From contig NZ_JAOEEA010000008.1 in assembly GCF_029837695.1 (NCBI RefSeq), positions 186,001-250,000 of the forward strand: a stretch of 64,000 nucleotides of DNA, in the 5' to 3' direction. Shown here in pieces: positions 11,881-22,916 of this stretch (the first letter of the stretch is position 1; each line of letters begins with the position of its first letter). The DNA comes from Pseudomonas sp. GD04019. Lineage in GTDB: Bacteria > Pseudomonadota > Gammaproteobacteria > Pseudomonadales > Pseudomonadaceae. Made by a program: the position numbers and the translations under genes. The notes under the pieces are model-generated. The model was not told where the DNA came from. It ran no database searches and saw only the letters and a list, made by a program, of their open reading frames with translations.

Positions 11881-12507
11881 ATGCTGACCATCGCGCTGTC
11901 CAAGGGCCGCATTCTCGACGACACCCTGCCGCTGCTCGCCGCGGCAGGTATCGAGCCGACCGAGAATCCGGAAAAGAGCCGCAAGCTGATCATTCCGACC
12001 ACTCAGGATGACGTGCAGCTGCTGATCGTGCGCGCCACCGACGTGCCGACCTACGTCGAGCACGGCGCCGCCGACCTCGGCGTGGCCGGCAAGGACGTGC
12101 TGATGGAGTACGGCGGCCAGGGCCTGTACGAGCCGCTCGACCTGCAGATCGCCAACTGCAAGCTGATGACCGCCGGCAAGGTCGGCGCGCCGGAGCCGAA
12201 AGGCCGCCTGCGCGTCGCCACCAAGTTCGTCAACGTGGCCAAGCGCTACTACGCCGAACAAGGTCGTCAGGTCGACGTGATCAAGCTGTACGGCTCCATG
12301 GAGCTGGCGCCGCTGGTTGGCCTGGCCGACAAGATCATCGACGTGGTCGACACCGGCAACACCCTGCGTGCCAACGGTCTGGAGCCCCAGGAGCTGATCG
12401 CCCACGTCAGCTCGCGACTGATCGTCAACAAGGCCTCGATGAAGATGCAGCATGGCCGCATCCAGGCGCTGATCGAGACCCTGCGCACGGCGGTCGAAGC
12501 GCGATGA
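11881..12507 (+). CDS. hisG: ATP phosphoribosyltransferase catalytic subunit HisG (short form)
   Basis: A 208-residue short-form HisG starting [14 protein letters not shown]. It makes phosphoribosyl-ATP, the first step of histidine biosynthesis. It lacks the C-terminal ACT-like regulatory domain, so by family knowledge it needs the HisZ subunit for activity and histidine feedback; no hisZ is in the window. The first of three his genes here, but separated from hisD by 182 bp containing several hairpins. Confidence 0.96.
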   Translation: MLTIALSKGRILDDTLPLLAAAGIEPTENPEKSRKLIIPTTQDDVQLLIVRATDVPTYVEHGAADLGVAGKDVLMEYGGQGLYEPLDLQIANCKLMTAGKVGAPEPKGRLRVATKFVNVAKRYYAEQGRQVDVIKLYGSMELAPLVGLADKIIDVVDTGNTLRANGLEPQELIAHVSSRLIVNKASMKMQHGRIQALIETLRTAVEAR

Positions 12508-12528
12508 CCGCCAGGGATGGCGGGAATG

Positions 12529-12665
12529 TCGAAAATGCAGGAGCATTTTTCGACCACCGAAGCTAATACCTTCGACGCGACCATCGGTCGCGTCCGCCTA
12601 TCCGTGTCATAGCCAGAATTCTCAGGTGCCCGCGCGGTACGGCTGGTACTCTACGGGCGCCTGAG
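12529..12665 (+). promoter_or_regulatory. Cluster of three hairpins between hisG and hisD
   Basis: Three inverted repeats lie in the 182-bp gap. The first is TCGAAAATGC paired with GCATTTTTCGA (12529-12553, one bulged T). The second is a perfect 9-bp stem GACGCGACC/GGTCGCGTC with a 3-nt loop (12574-12594). The third is a 12-bp stem CTCAGGTGCCCG/CGGGCGCCTGAG with one G-T pair and a 21-nt loop (12621-12665). The first has a short internal T-run and could terminate or attenuate. No leader peptide rich in histidine is visible. Function is inferred. Confidence 0.5.
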
Positions 12666-12689
12666 CAATAGCCAATCAAGAGGCCCGCT

Positions 12690-14000
12690 ATGACCGCTCC
12701 TACCGCCATCCGCCGACTCAATGCCGCTGACCAGGACTTCGCGCGACACCTGGATCATCTGCTGAGCTGGGAAAGCGTGTCGGACGACGCGGTCAACCAG
12801 CGCGTGCTGGATATCATCGCCGCCGTGCGCAGCCGTGGCGATGCCGCCGTGGTCGAGTTCACCGAGAAGTTCGACGGTCTACAGGTCGCCGCCATGGCCG
12901 ACCTGATCCTGCCGCGCGAGCGTCTGGAACTGGCCCTGACCCGCATCAGCACCGAGCAGCGCGCGGCACTGGAAAAGGCCGCCGAGCGCGTACGCCTCTA
13001 CCACGAACGGCAGAAGCAGGGCTCCTGGACCTACACCGAGGCCGACGGCACGGTGCTGGGGCAGAAGGTCACCCCGCTGGATCGCGCCGGTCTGTATGTT
13101 CCCGGTGGCAAGGCTTCCTATCCGTCTTCGGTGCTGATGAACGCCATCCCGGCCAAGGTCGCCGGCGTGCCGGAAGTGGTCATGGTGGTGCCGACCCCGC
13201 GTGGCGAGATCAACGAGATCGTCCTCGCCGCCGCCTGCGTGGCTGGCGTCGACCGCGTGTTCACCATCGGCGGCGCCCAGGCCGTGGCCGCGCTGGCCTA
13301 TGGCACCGAGAGCGTGCCACCGGTGGACAAGATCGTCGGCCCCGGCAACATCTACGTGGCCACCGCCAAGCGCCACGTATTCGGCAAGGTCGGCATCGAT
13401 ATGATTGCCGGCCCCTCTGAAATTCTCGTGGTCTGCGATGGCCAGACCGATCCGGACTGGATCGCCATGGACCTGTTCTCCCAGGCCGAGCACGACGAGG
13501 ACGCTCAGTCCATTCTGGTCAGCCCGGACTCCGCCTTCCTTGATCGCGTGGCCGAGAGTATCGCCAAGCTGCTGCCGACCCTGGAACGCGAGACCATCGC
13601 TCGCACCTCCCTGGAGGGTCGCGGCGCGCTGATCCAGGTCGCCGACATGGCCCAGGCCATCGAAGTGGCCAACCGCATCGCGCCGGAGCACCTGGAACTG
13701 TCGGTGGAGAATCCCGAGCAGTATCTGCCGCAGATCCGCCATGCCGGCGCCATCTTCATGGGCCGCTATACGGCAGAAGCTTTGGGCGACTATTGCGCCG
13801 GGCCGAACCACGTGCTGCCGACCTCCGGCACCGCGCGCTTCTCCTCGCCGCTGGGCGTGTACGACTTCCAGAAGCGTTCGTCGATCATCCATTGCTCGGC
13901 CGAGGGTGCCTCCGAGCTGGGCAAGGTCGCCTCCGTGCTGGCACGCGGCGAGTCGCTGACCGCCCATGCACGCAGCGCCGAGTACCGCATCAAGCATTGA
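12690..14000 (+). CDS. hisD: Histidinol dehydrogenase HisD
   Basis: A 436-residue zinc- and NAD-dependent enzyme for the last two oxidation steps of histidine synthesis. Visible family motifs are [38 protein letters not shown] and the catalytic Glu-His region RIAPEHLEL with [14 protein letters not shown]. Length is standard. The ATG is preceded by an AGAGG-type ribosome site. Confidence 0.98.
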   Translation: MTAPTAIRRLNAADQDFARHLDHLLSWESVSDDAVNQRVLDIIAAVRSRGDAAVVEFTEKFDGLQVAAMADLILPRERLELALTRISTEQRAALEKAAERVRLYHERQKQGSWTYTEADGTVLGQKVTPLDRAGLYVPGGKASYPSSVLMNAIPAKVAGVPEVVMVVPTPRGEINEIVLAAACVAGVDRVFTIGGAQAVAALAYGTESVPPVDKIVGPGNIYVATAKRHVFGKVGIDMIAGPSEILVVCDGQTDPDWIAMDLFSQAEHDEDAQSILVSPDSAFLDRVAESIAKLLPTLERETIARTSLEGRGALIQVADMAQAIEVANRIAPEHLELSVENPEQYLPQIRHAGAIFMGRYTAEALGDYCAGPNHVLPTSGTARFSSPLGVYDFQKRSSIIHCSAEGASELGKVASVLARGESLTAHARSAEYRIKH

Positions 14001-14010
14001 TGGCCGATTG

Positions 14011-14081
14011 GTAGGGTGGACAACGCTTTGCTTGTCCACCGCTTCACCCGGTGGAAAACGCTTCGCGGTTTTCCACCCTAC
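14011..14081 (+). repeat. 71-bp palindromic intergenic repeat between hisD and hisC
   Basis: The unit begins GTAGGGTGG and ends CCACCCTAC, a perfect 9-bp terminal inverted repeat. Inside are two hairpin arms, GTGGACAA...TTGTCCAC and GTGGAAAAC...GTTTTCCAC, with CGCTTTGC and GCTTCGCG-type loops. From memory this resembles a family of dispersed Pseudomonas intergenic repeats; copy number cannot be counted here. Confidence 0.75.
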
Positions 14082-14114
14082 GCAAACCGAACGAATTCGA
14101 GGAGAGAAGGGCAG

Positions 14115-15170
14115 ATGAGCAAATTCTGGAGCCCCTTCGTCAAAGACCTGGTGCCCTACGTGCCGGGCGAGCAGCCGAAACTGGCCAAGCTGGTCAAGCT
14201 GAACACCAACGAAAACCCCTACGGCCCGTCGCCCAAGGCGGTCGCCGCCATGCAGGCCGAGCTGGGCGACAGCCTGCGTCTGTACCCCGACCCCAATAGC
14301 GACCGCCTGAAACAGGCGGTGGCCGACTACTACGGCGTGAGCAGTGCCCAGGTGTTCGTCGGCAACGGCTCCGACGAGGTGCTGGCGCATGCCTTCCACG
14401 GCCTGTTCCAGAACGGCAAGCCGCTGCTGTTCCCCGACGTGACCTACAGCTTCTACCCGGTCTACTGCGGCCTGTACGGCATTCCGTACGAGGCCTTGCC
14501 ACTGGACGACCAGTTCCAGATACGCCCCGAGGACTACGCGCGGCCCAATGGCGGGATCATCTTCCCCAACCCCAACGCGCCGACCGGCTGTCTGCTGCCG
14601 CTGGACGCCGTCGAGCGCCTGCTGCAGGGCAGCCCGGACAGCGTGGTGGTGGTGGACGAGGCCTACATCGACTTCGGCGGCGAGACTGCGATCAAGCTGG
14701 TCGACCGTTATCCGAATCTGCTGGTGACCCAGACCCTGTCCAAGTCGCGCTCCCTGGCAGGCCTGCGGGTCGGCATCGCGGTCGGTCATCCGGACCTGAT
14801 CGAGGCGCTGGAGCGGATCAAGAACAGCTTCAACTCCTACCCGTTGGACCGCATGGCCATCGTCGGCGCGGCGGCGGCCTTCGACGACGAAGCCTACTTC
14901 CGCGAGACCTGCCAACTGGTGATCGACAGCCGCGAGCAGGTGGTGGCCGAGTTTTCCGGCCTGGGCTTCGAGGTGCTGCCATCGGCGGCCAACTTCATCT
15001 TCGCCCGTCACCCGCAGAAAGATGCCGGCGAGCTGGCGGCGGCGCTGCGTGAGCACGGCGTCATCGTGCGGCACTTCAAGCAGCAGCGTATCGCCCAGTT
15101 CCTGCGTATCACCATCGGCAATCCGGAACAGAACCAGGCGTTGCTGGATGCCCTGCGGCAAGTACTCTAA
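14115..15170 (+). CDS. hisC: Histidinol-phosphate aminotransferase HisC
   Basis: A 351-residue fold-type I PLP aminotransferase. The PLP lysine is at residue 210 in [14 protein letters not shown]; also visible are [17 protein letters not shown] and the DEAYIDF aspartate loop. It converts imidazole acetol phosphate to histidinol phosphate. The start [18 protein letters not shown] has a GGAGAGAAGG ribosome site just upstream; an in-frame ATG at 14016 lies inside the upstream repeat and is rejected. Confidence 0.97.
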   Translation: MSKFWSPFVKDLVPYVPGEQPKLAKLVKLNTNENPYGPSPKAVAAMQAELGDSLRLYPDPNSDRLKQAVADYYGVSSAQVFVGNGSDEVLAHAFHGLFQNGKPLLFPDVTYSFYPVYCGLYGIPYEALPLDDQFQIRPEDYARPNGGIIFPNPNAPTGCLLPLDAVERLLQGSPDSVVVVDEAYIDFGGETAIKLVDRYPNLLVTQTLSKSRSLAGLRVGIAVGHPDLIEALERIKNSFNSYPLDRMAIVGAAAAFDDEAYFRETCQLVIDSREQVVAEFSGLGFEVLPSAANFIFARHPQKDAGELAAALREHGVIVRHFKQQRIAQFLRITIGNPEQNQALLDALRQVL

Positions 15171-15186
15171 CCAGAAGCCGTAACGT

Positions 15187-15214
15187 AAAAGGCGCCCCGC
15201 GGGGCGCCTTTTTT
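15187..15214. terminator. Bidirectional terminator between hisC and algW
   Basis: AAAAGGCGCCCC pairs perfectly with GGGGCGCCTTTT with almost no loop, giving a T-run on both strands. It serves the convergent hisC and algW genes. Confidence 0.88.
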
Positions 15215-15227
15215 CATGGCCGTTTGT

Positions 15228-16388
<1,161 letters not shown>

Positions 16389-16502
16389 CTAAGTGAAATC
16401 CTGAGGGTTGCGAGGGCCTGGAGCGGCCCTTAAGGTGGCGGCATTATAGAGGTGCCGCCGGCCGGAAGGGCAGCATCCGCAACAGTTTGATGAGGAAAAA
16501 CC

Positions 16503-17261
16503 ATGGCCATCGCTCTGACCACCCTGGTCGAGGAAGCCGACCGCTTCCTTAACGCGGCCCGCATCTCCGACTACTGCCCCAACGGCTTGCAGGTCGAGGG
16601 CCGGCCGCAGGTACGGCGCATCGTCAGCGGCGTGACCGCCAGCCAGGCGCTGCTGGATGCAGCGGTGGAGGCCGAGGCCGACGTGGTGCTAGTCCACCAC
16701 GGCTATTTCTGGAAGGGCGAGGACGCCTGCATCACCGGCATGAAGCGCCGCCGCCTGCAGACCCTGCTGGGCAACGACATCAGCCTGCTGGCCTATCACC
16801 TGCCGTTGGACGTGCACCCGGAGGTGGGTAACAACGTGCAGCTGGCGCGGCAGCTCGATGTCACCGTGGAAGGCCCGCTCGACCCGAACAATCCCAAGGT
16901 GGTCGGTCTGCTCGGCTCGCTGGCCGAACCCATGAGCGCCCGCGACTTCGCTCGCCGCGTGCAGGAGGTGCTGGGTCGCGAGCCGTTGCTGGTCGAAGGG
17001 CAGGGCATGGTGCGGCGCATCGGTTGGTGCACCGGCGGTGGCCAGGGCTACATCGACAACGCCATCGCCGCCGGGGTCGATCTGTACCTGACCGGCGAGG
17101 CCTCCGAGCAGACCTTCCACAGCGCGCGCGAGAACGGCGTGGGCTTTATCGCCGCCGGGCATCACGCCACCGAACGCTACGGCGTGCAGGCCCTGGGCGA
17201 CTATCTGGCGCGGCGTTTCGCCATTGAGCACCTGTTCATCGACTGTCCCAATCCGGTCTGA
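16503..17261 (+). CDS. Nif3-like dinuclear metal centre protein (YbgI/DUF34 family)
   Basis: A 252-residue Nif3/YbgI protein. Conserved metal-ligand motifs are visible: VLVHHGYFWKG, LLAYHLPLDVHPEVGNN and the C-terminal GHHATERYGVQAL. Members form toroidal hexamers with two metals per subunit. A GTP cyclohydrolase-like or iron-related role has been suggested for relatives, but the function in Pseudomonas is not settled. It stands alone, divergent from algW and before the cys genes. Confidence 0.92.
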   Translation: MAIALTTLVEEADRFLNAARISDYCPNGLQVEGRPQVRRIVSGVTASQALLDAAVEAEADVVLVHHGYFWKGEDACITGMKRRRLQTLLGNDISLLAYHLPLDVHPEVGNNVQLARQLDVTVEGPLDPNNPKVVGLLGSLAEPMSARDFARRVQEVLGREPLLVEGQGMVRRIGWCTGGGQGYIDNAIAAGVDLYLTGEASEQTFHSARENGVGFIAAGHHATERYGVQALGDYLARRFAIEHLFIDCPNPV

Positions 17262-17277
17262 AAACCGAGCATATACC

Positions 17278-17332
17278 TAGATCGTTTCGATCTAAAAGCC
17301 GTCCTGAATAGAATAGGGTGCTGTGCTAGAGT
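17278..17332 (+). promoter_or_regulatory. cysD upstream region: perfect palindrome and possible promoter
   Basis: TAGATCG-TTT-CGATCTA (17278-17294) is a perfect 7-bp inverted repeat. Downstream, a weak -35 CTGAAT (17304-17309) and a -10 TAGAGT (17327-17332) are 17 bp apart. A poor -35 next to an operator suits an activated promoter, and sulfate genes are usually CysB-activated, but CysB sites are loosely defined and I cannot confirm one. Confidence 0.42.
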
Positions 17333-17384
17333 GCGCGCTCGTCCACGGCCCGCCGGCCGTTCATTCCCTGATCTGTGATAAGCC

Positions 17385-18302
17385 ATGCTCGACAAACTGA
17401 CGCACCTGAAACAGCTCGAGGCGGAAAGTATCCACATCATTCGTGAAGTGGCCGCCGAATTCGACAACCCGGTGATGCTGTATTCCATCGGTAAAGATTC
17501 CGCCGTGATGCTGCACTTGGCGCGCAAGGCATTCTTCCCCGGCAAGCTGCCGTTCCCGGTCATGCACGTGGACACTCGCTGGAAATTCCAGGAGATGTAC
17601 CGCTTCCGCGAGAAGATGGTCAAAGAGTACGGGCTGGATCTGATCACCCACATCAATCCGGATGGTGTGGCGCAGGACATGAACCCCTTCACCTACGGCA
17701 GTGCCAAGCACACCGACGTGATGAAGACCGAGGGCCTCAAGCAGGCGCTGGACAAGCACGGCTTCGACGCCGCCTTCGGTGGCGCGCGCCGCGACGAGGA
17801 AAAGTCCCGGGCCAAGGAGCGCGTGTACTCCTTCCGCGACAGCAAGCACCGCTGGGACCCGAAGAACCAGCGTCCCGAGCTGTGGAACGTGTACAACGGC
17901 AAGGTCAAGAAGGGCGAGTCGATCCGCGTCTTCCCGCTGTCCAACTGGACCGAGCTGGACATCTGGCAATACATCTATCTGGAGCAGATCCCGATCGTGC
18001 CGCTGTACTTCGCCGCCGAGCGCGAAGTGATCGAGAAGAACGGCACGCTGATCATGATCGACGACGAGCGCATCCTCGAGCACCTGTCTGACGAGGAGAA
18101 AGCCCGTATCCAGAAGAAGATGGTGCGTTTCCGCACCCTCGGCTGCTACCCGCTGACCGGTGCGGTGGAGTCCACGGCGACCACGCTGACCGACATCATC
18201 CAGGAAATGCTTCTGACCCGTACTTCCGAGCGCCAGGGCCGTGTGATCGACCACGATCAGGCCGGCTCGATGGAAGAAAAGAAACGTCAGGGCTACTTCT
18301 AA
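17385..18302 (+). CDS. cysD: Sulfate adenylyltransferase subunit 2 CysD
   Basis: A 305-residue PP-loop ATPase with motif SIGKDS at residues 34-39. With CysN it makes adenosine 5'-phosphosulfate from sulfate and ATP, entering assimilatory sulfur metabolism. Other family blocks visible are [15 protein letters not shown] and [16 protein letters not shown]. It is 12 bp upstream of cysNC, its partner subunit. Confidence 0.98.
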   Translation: MLDKLTHLKQLEAESIHIIREVAAEFDNPVMLYSIGKDSAVMLHLARKAFFPGKLPFPVMHVDTRWKFQEMYRFREKMVKEYGLDLITHINPDGVAQDMNPFTYGSAKHTDVMKTEGLKQALDKHGFDAAFGGARRDEEKSRAKERVYSFRDSKHRWDPKNQRPELWNVYNGKVKKGESIRVFPLSNWTELDIWQYIYLEQIPIVPLYFAAEREVIEKNGTLIMIDDERILEHLSDEEKARIQKKMVRFRTLGCYPLTGAVESTATTLTDIIQEMLLTRTSERQGRVIDHDQAGSMEEKKRQGYF

Positions 18303-18314
18303 GGATTCCGCACC

Positions 18315-20213
18315 ATGAGTCATCAATCCGATCTGATCAGCCAGGACATCGTTGCGTACCTGGCCCAGCACGAACGCAAAGAACTGCTGCGCTTCCTTAC
18401 CTGCGGCAACGTCGACGACGGCAAGAGCACCCTGATCGGGCGCCTGCTGCACGACACCAAGATGATCTACGAAGACCATCTGGAGGCCATCACCAAGGAC
18501 TCCAAGAAAGTCGGCACCACCGGCGATGACGTCGACCTGGCGCTGCTGGTCGACGGTCTGCAGGCCGAGCGCGAGCAGGGCATCACCATCGACGTGGCGT
18601 ACCGCTATTTCAGTACCGCCAAGCGCAAGTTCATCATCGCCGACACCCCCGGCCATGAGCAGTACACGCGCAACATGGCCACCGGCGCCTCCACCTGCGA
18701 CCTGGCGATCATCCTGATCGACGCGCGCTACGGTGTGCAGACCCAGACCAAGCGTCACAGCTTCATCGCCAGCCTGCTGGGCATCAAGCACATCGTCGTG
18801 GCCATCAACAAGATGGACCTCAAGGGCTTCGATCAGGGCGTGTTCGAGCAGATCAAGGCCGACTACCTGAAGTTCGCCGAAGGCATCTCGCTCAAGCCGA
18901 CTTCGCTGTTCTTCGTGCCGATGTCCGCGCTCAAAGGCGACAACGTGGTGAACAAGAGCGAGCAGTCGCCCTGGTACACCGGCCAGTCGCTGATGGAAAT
19001 CCTCGAGACCGTGGAAGTCGCCGGCGATCGCAACTTCAACGACCTGCGTTTCCCGGTGCAGTACGTCAACCGGCCGAACCTGAACTTCCGCGGTTTCGCC
19101 GGTACCCTGGCCAGCGGCATCGTGCGCAAGGGCGACGAAGTCATCGCTCTGCCGTCGGGCAAGGGCAGCAAGGTCAAGTCCATCGTCACCTTCGAGGGTG
19201 AGCTGGAGCAGGCCGGCCCGGGTCAGGCGATCACCCTGACCCTGGAAGACGAGATCGACGTGTCCCGCGGCGACATGCTGGTGCATGCCGACAACCGCCC
19301 GCAGGTGGTCGACAGCTTCGACGCCATGCTGGTGTGGATGGCTGAAGAGCCGATGCTGCCGGGCAAGAAATACGACATCAAGCGCGCCACCAGCTATGTG
19401 CCGGGCTCGATTGCCAGCATCGCCCACCGGGTCGATGTGAACACCCTGGAAGAGGGCGCGGCGAGCAGTCTGCAGCTCAACGAGATTGGCAAGGTCAAGG
19501 TTGCCCTGGACGCGCCGATTGCCCTCGACGGCTACGCACACAACCGCACCACCGGCGCCTTTATCGTCATCGACCGCCTGACCAACGGCACCGTCGGCGC
19601 CGGCATGATCATCGCCGACCCTGTCGGCGCTGGCGGCAGCACGCACCACGGTGAGCAAGCGCACGTATCGACCGAAGAACGCGCCGCGCGCTTCGGCCAG
19701 CAACCGGCCACCGTGCTGTTCAGCGGCCTGTCCGGCGCCGGCAAGAGCACCCTGGCCTACGCCGTCGAGCGCAAGCTGTTCGACATGGGCCGTGCCGTGT
19801 ACGTGCTGGATGGCCAGAACCTGCGCCATGACCTGAACAAGGGCCTGCCGCAGGATCGCGCCGGTCGCACCGAGAACTGGCGTCGTGCCGCCCACGTGGC
19901 GCGCCAGTTCAACGAGGCCGGTCTGCTGACCCTGGCTGCGTTCGTCGCCCCGGATGCCGAAGGCCGCGAGCAGGCCAAGGTGCTGATCGGCAACGATCGC
20001 CTGCTCACCGTGTACGTGCAGGCTTCGCCGCAGGCCTGCGCCGAGCGTGATCCGCAGGGCCTGTATGCCGCCGGTGGCGACAACATCCCGGGCGAATCCT
20101 TCGCCTACGACGTACCGCTGGATGCCGATCTGGTGATCGACACCCAGTCCTCGTCGGTGGAGGAGGGCGTCAAGCAGGTGCTGGATCTGCTGCGTTCGCG
20201 CGGCGCGATCTAA
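18315..20213 (+). CDS. cysNC: Fused sulfate adenylyltransferase GTPase / APS kinase CysNC
   Basis: A 632-residue fusion. Residues 1-440 are an EF-Tu-like GTPase (GNVDDGKST at 31-39, [12 protein letters not shown]) that couples GTP hydrolysis to APS synthesis with CysD. Residues about 455-632 are an APS kinase with its own P-loop GLSGAGKST (471-479), which makes PAPS. The kinase has [10 protein letters not shown] where most APS kinases have DGDN(V/I)RHGLN. The fusion is known in Pseudomonas and as NodQ in rhizobia. Confidence 0.97.
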   Translation: MSHQSDLISQDIVAYLAQHERKELLRFLTCGNVDDGKSTLIGRLLHDTKMIYEDHLEAITKDSKKVGTTGDDVDLALLVDGLQAEREQGITIDVAYRYFSTAKRKFIIADTPGHEQYTRNMATGASTCDLAIILIDARYGVQTQTKRHSFIASLLGIKHIVVAINKMDLKGFDQGVFEQIKADYLKFAEGISLKPTSLFFVPMSALKGDNVVNKSEQSPWYTGQSLMEILETVEVAGDRNFNDLRFPVQYVNRPNLNFRGFAGTLASGIVRKGDEVIALPSGKGSKVKSIVTFEGELEQAGPGQAITLTLEDEIDVSRGDMLVHADNRPQVVDSFDAMLVWMAEEPMLPGKKYDIKRATSYVPGSIASIAHRVDVNTLEEGAASSLQLNEIGKVKVALDAPIALDGYAHNRTTGAFIVIDRLTNGTVGAGMIIADPVGAGGSTHHGEQAHVSTEERAARFGQQPATVLFSGLSGAGKSTLAYAVERKLFDMGRAVYVLDGQNLRHDLNKGLPQDRAGRTENWRRAAHVARQFNEAGLLTLAAFVAPDAEGREQAKVLIGNDRLLTVYVQASPQACAERDPQGLYAAGGDNIPGESFAYDVPLDADLVIDTQSSSVEEGVKQVLDLLRSRGAI

Positions 20214-20225
20214 GCATCGGCCAAT

Positions 20226-20254
20226 AAAAAGCCCCGCATCTGCGGGGCTTTTTT
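20226..20254. terminator. Bidirectional terminator between cysNC and yhcB-like gene
   Basis: AAAAAGCCCCGCA pairs with TGCGGGGCTTTTT around a short loop; there are A/T runs on both sides, serving both convergent genes. Confidence 0.88.
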
Positions 20255-20266
20255 ATGCCTTTTCGA

Positions 20267-20701
20267 TCAGCGCTTGAGGCCGAAACCTTCGTCCAGGGTG
20301 CCGGGGGCGTCCGGCTCCTTCGGTGCGTAGTCTTTCGGTGCCTCGGTACTGCGCGGCGGGGTCAGGCGTTCACGTGGCGCCTTGCCGTCGTCGGCATGCA
20401 GCGCGGCCAGCAGGCGCTGGCGGGTCACCTCGTCGGCGGCCAGGCGGTCGGCGCCATGCGACAGGTGCTCCTGCACGTCCTGGTAGCTCTGGGTCAGCTT
20501 CTTCACCAGGCTGGCGGTGGTGTTGAAATGGGTCACTACCTCGCTCTGGTAGCTGTCGAAGCGTTGCTGCAGATCGTCCAGCTGACGCTGGGTGCGGCTG
20601 GGAGCGGCGTTGGGCAGCAGGCGCGCGGCCAGGAAGCCGATGGCGACGCCAACCAGCAGGGCCATGGCGGGCAGCAGCCAGGGGGTGAGCGATTGTTCCA
20701 C
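20267..20701 (-). CDS. YhcB/ZapG-family cell-division-associated membrane protein (DUF1043)
   Basis: A 144-residue protein: one N-terminal transmembrane helix (about 6-27, PWLLPAMALLVGVAIGFLAARL), then a predicted coiled coil (about 35-100, QRQLDDLQQRFDSYQSEV) and a proline-rich tail. This is the YhcB layout; in E. coli YhcB/ZapG links division and envelope synthesis. I chose the GTG at 20701, with an AGGAAGGA ribosome site; the open frame continues far upstream on the minus strand, but that part is antisense to the hydrolase and trpS. Confidence 0.85.
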   Translation of the reverse strand: MEQSLTPWLLPAMALLVGVAIGFLAARLLPNAAPSRTQRQLDDLQQRFDSYQSEVVTHFNTTASLVKKLTQSYQDVQEHLSHGADRLAADEVTRQRLLAALHADDGKAPRERLTPPRSTEAPKDYAPKEPDAPGTLDEGFGLKR

Positions 20702-20836
20702 GAGTCCTTCCTCTGAAAGCGGCTTTGTTTTACGGTAGCGGCTCTCGCCGGCGCTGTATACCGCGGCAAAGCCCTGTTGTGCGATGTGCCTAACCAAGAC
20801 GTGTCGACCCTGCCCGGGGTCACGGAGTTCCTGCTG

Positions 20837-21466
20837 TTGATCCGCGAAACCCCTCTGCTGCTCGACGGCCCCTGCGGCCAGCTCGAAGCCCTGTTCTGTG
20901 AAGTGCCGGACGCCCGTGGCGTTGCCCTGATCTGCCATCCCAACCCGGTTCAGGGCGGCACCATGCTCAACAAGGTGGTTTCCACCTTGCAGCGCTCGGT
21001 GCGCGACATGGGCTACCACACCCTGCGCTTCAACTACCGCGGCGTTGGTGCCAGTGCCGGCAGCCACGACATGGGCAGTGGCGAGGTGGATGACGCCGAG
21101 GCGGTGGCGCACTGGCTGCGTGGCCAATACCCCGAGCTGCCGTTGACCCTGCTCGGCTTCTCCTTCGGCGGCTTCGTCGCTGGCGCCCTGGCTGGGCGGC
21201 TGGAAGACCAGGGTGTCGCCATTCCGAAGCTGTTCATGGTGGCGCCGGCGGTGCATCGCCTGCAGGCGCCCGAGCATCTGCCGCAAGCTGGCGAGCTGGT
21301 GGTAGTGCAGCCGGAGCAGGACGAGGTGGTGGAGCCCGACGCGGTCTACGCCTGGTCCGCGGCGCTGCCGCGTGCCCATGAGCTGCTGAAGGTGGCAGAA
21401 TGCGGCCACTTTTTTCACGGCAAGCTGCCCGAGCTGAAAGAGCTGGTTCAGCCCCGTCTCCAATAA
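20837..21466 (+). CDS. Alpha/beta hydrolase of unknown substrate
   Basis: A 209-residue alpha/beta hydrolase. The nucleophile elbow reads GFSFGG, so serine is the likely nucleophile; the oxyanion region CHPNPVQGGTMLNKVV and the terminal His in CGHFFHG complete the plausible triad. It resembles the small YfbR-type/CocE-like 'KANL3/Tex30' hydrolases, but no substrate can be assigned. I prefer the TTG at 20837 (RETPLLLDG) because of a GGAG 9 bp upstream; an ATG at 20777 is the alternative. It precedes trpS by 18 bp and probably shares its transcript. Confidence 0.82.
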   Translation: MIRETPLLLDGPCGQLEALFCEVPDARGVALICHPNPVQGGTMLNKVVSTLQRSVRDMGYHTLRFNYRGVGASAGSHDMGSGEVDDAEAVAHWLRGQYPELPLTLLGFSFGGFVAGALAGRLEDQGVAIPKLFMVAPAVHRLQAPEHLPQAGELVVVQPEQDEVVEPDAVYAWSAALPRAHELLKVAECGHFFHGKLPELKELVQPRLQ

Positions 21467-21484
21467 GTTGAAGCGAATAGCCAG

Positions 21485-22831
21485 ATGACCACCCGTATCC
21501 TTACCGGCATCACCACTACCGGCACCCCTCACCTGGGTAACTATGCCGGCGCGATCCGTCCGGCCATCGTCGCCAGCCGCGCCGCCGACGCCGATTCCTT
21601 CTATTTCCTCGCCGACTACCACGCGCTGATCAAGTGCGACGACCCGGCGCGCATCCAGCGTTCGCGCCTGGAGATCGCCGCCACCTGGCTGGCGCTGGGG
21701 CTGGATACCGACAAGGCGACCTTCTACCGCCAGTCCGATATCCCCGAAATTCCCGAGCTGTGCTGGTTGCTCACCTGTGTCGCCGGCAAGGGCCTGCTCA
21801 ACCGCGCCCACGCCTACAAGGCCTCGGTGGACAAGAACGTCGAGCAGGGCGAAGACCCGGATGCGGGCATCACCATGGGCCTGTTCAGCTACCCGGTGCT
21901 GATGGCGGCGGACATCCTGATGTTCAACGCGCACAAGGTACCGGTCGGCCGCGACCAGATCCAGCACGTGGAGATGGCGCGCGATATCGGCCAGCGCTTC
22001 AACCACCTGTTCGGCCAAGGCCGCGAGCTGTTCACCCTGCCCGAGGCGGTGATCGAGGAAGAAGTGGCGACCCTGCCCGGCCTCGACGGCCGCAAGATGA
22101 GCAAGAGCTACGACAACACCATCCCGCTGTTCGGCACTGCCAAGCAGCTGAAGGAAGCGATCGCCCGCATCGTCACCGATTCCAAGATGCCGGGCGAGCC
22201 CAAGGATGCCGACGGCTCGCACCTGTTCACCCTGTACCAGGCGTTTGCCTCCCAGGCGCAGCAGGCCGAGTTCCGTGCCGAGCTGGAGGGAGGCCTGGCC
22301 TGGGGCGAGGCGAAGAGTCGCCTGTTCCAGCTGCTCGACGCTGAGCTGGGTGAAGCGCGCGAGCGCTACAACGCGCTGATCACCAAGCCGGCCGATCTGG
22401 AAGATATCCTTCTGGCCGGCGCCGCCAAGGCACGCAAGATCGCCACTCCGTTCCTCGGCGAGCTGCGCGAGGCGGTCGGCCTGCGCTCATTCCGCGAGCA
22501 GGTGCAGACCGGCGGTGGCGAGAAGAAGAAAGCGGTCAAGAGCGCGCGCTTCGTCAGTTTCCGCGACGAGGACGGCAGCTTCCGCTTCCGCCTGCTGGAC
22601 GCTGCCGGCGAGCAGTTGCTGCTGTCCAAGTCTTTCGCCGACGGCAAGGCGGCTGGTCAGGCCAGCAAGGCCCTGCAGTCCGGCGCGGCGTTGGATGTAC
22701 GCGGTGAAGGCCAGGTCTTCTCCGTGTGGCTGGGCGATGAGCGCGTCGGCGAGAGCCCGGCCTTCACCGACGCCAATGCACTGGAGGCGGCCATCGAGCG
22801 ACTGCGCGAGGCGCTGACGCCGCAGGAGTAA
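21485..22831 (+). CDS. trpS: Tryptophanyl-tRNA synthetase with C-terminal extra domain
   Basis: A 448-residue class I synthetase that charges tRNA-Trp. The HIGH-type motif is TPHLGNYAG (about 13-21) and the KMSKS motif is [10 protein letters not shown] (about 202-211). It is about 100 residues longer than the usual 330-340; after a KKK-rich linker (about 347-352) residues 353-448 form a separate domain with the pattern [21 protein letters not shown], like DUF1508/YegP modules. The extended form is known from Pseudomonas; the role of the tail is not known to me. Confidence 0.95.
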   Translation: MTTRILTGITTTGTPHLGNYAGAIRPAIVASRAADADSFYFLADYHALIKCDDPARIQRSRLEIAATWLALGLDTDKATFYRQSDIPEIPELCWLLTCVAGKGLLNRAHAYKASVDKNVEQGEDPDAGITMGLFSYPVLMAADILMFNAHKVPVGRDQIQHVEMARDIGQRFNHLFGQGRELFTLPEAVIEEEVATLPGLDGRKMSKSYDNTIPLFGTAKQLKEAIARIVTDSKMPGEPKDADGSHLFTLYQAFASQAQQAEFRAELEGGLAWGEAKSRLFQLLDAELGEARERYNALITKPADLEDILLAGAAKARKIATPFLGELREAVGLRSFREQVQTGGGEKKKAVKSARFVSFRDEDGSFRFRLLDAAGEQLLLSKSFADGKAAGQASKALQSGAALDVRGEGQVFSVWLGDERVGESPAFTDANALEAAIERLREALTPQE

Positions 22832-22916
22832 AGGCCTGCGCGGCCACTGGCCGATTGCCAAGCACGGGGCGCGTCGCTAAAGTGACCGCCCCGTTTTTGT
22901 TACCGAAGTTCCCAGC

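Noticed and set aside
17361..19895. An 844-codon open frame antisense to cysD-cysNC
   Set aside because: Shadow of two certain genes; no motifs.
20702..22222. Upstream extension of the YhcB-like gene to 22222
   Set aside because: It is antisense to the hydrolase and trpS, and a GTG with a good ribosome site at 20701 gives the family-like start.
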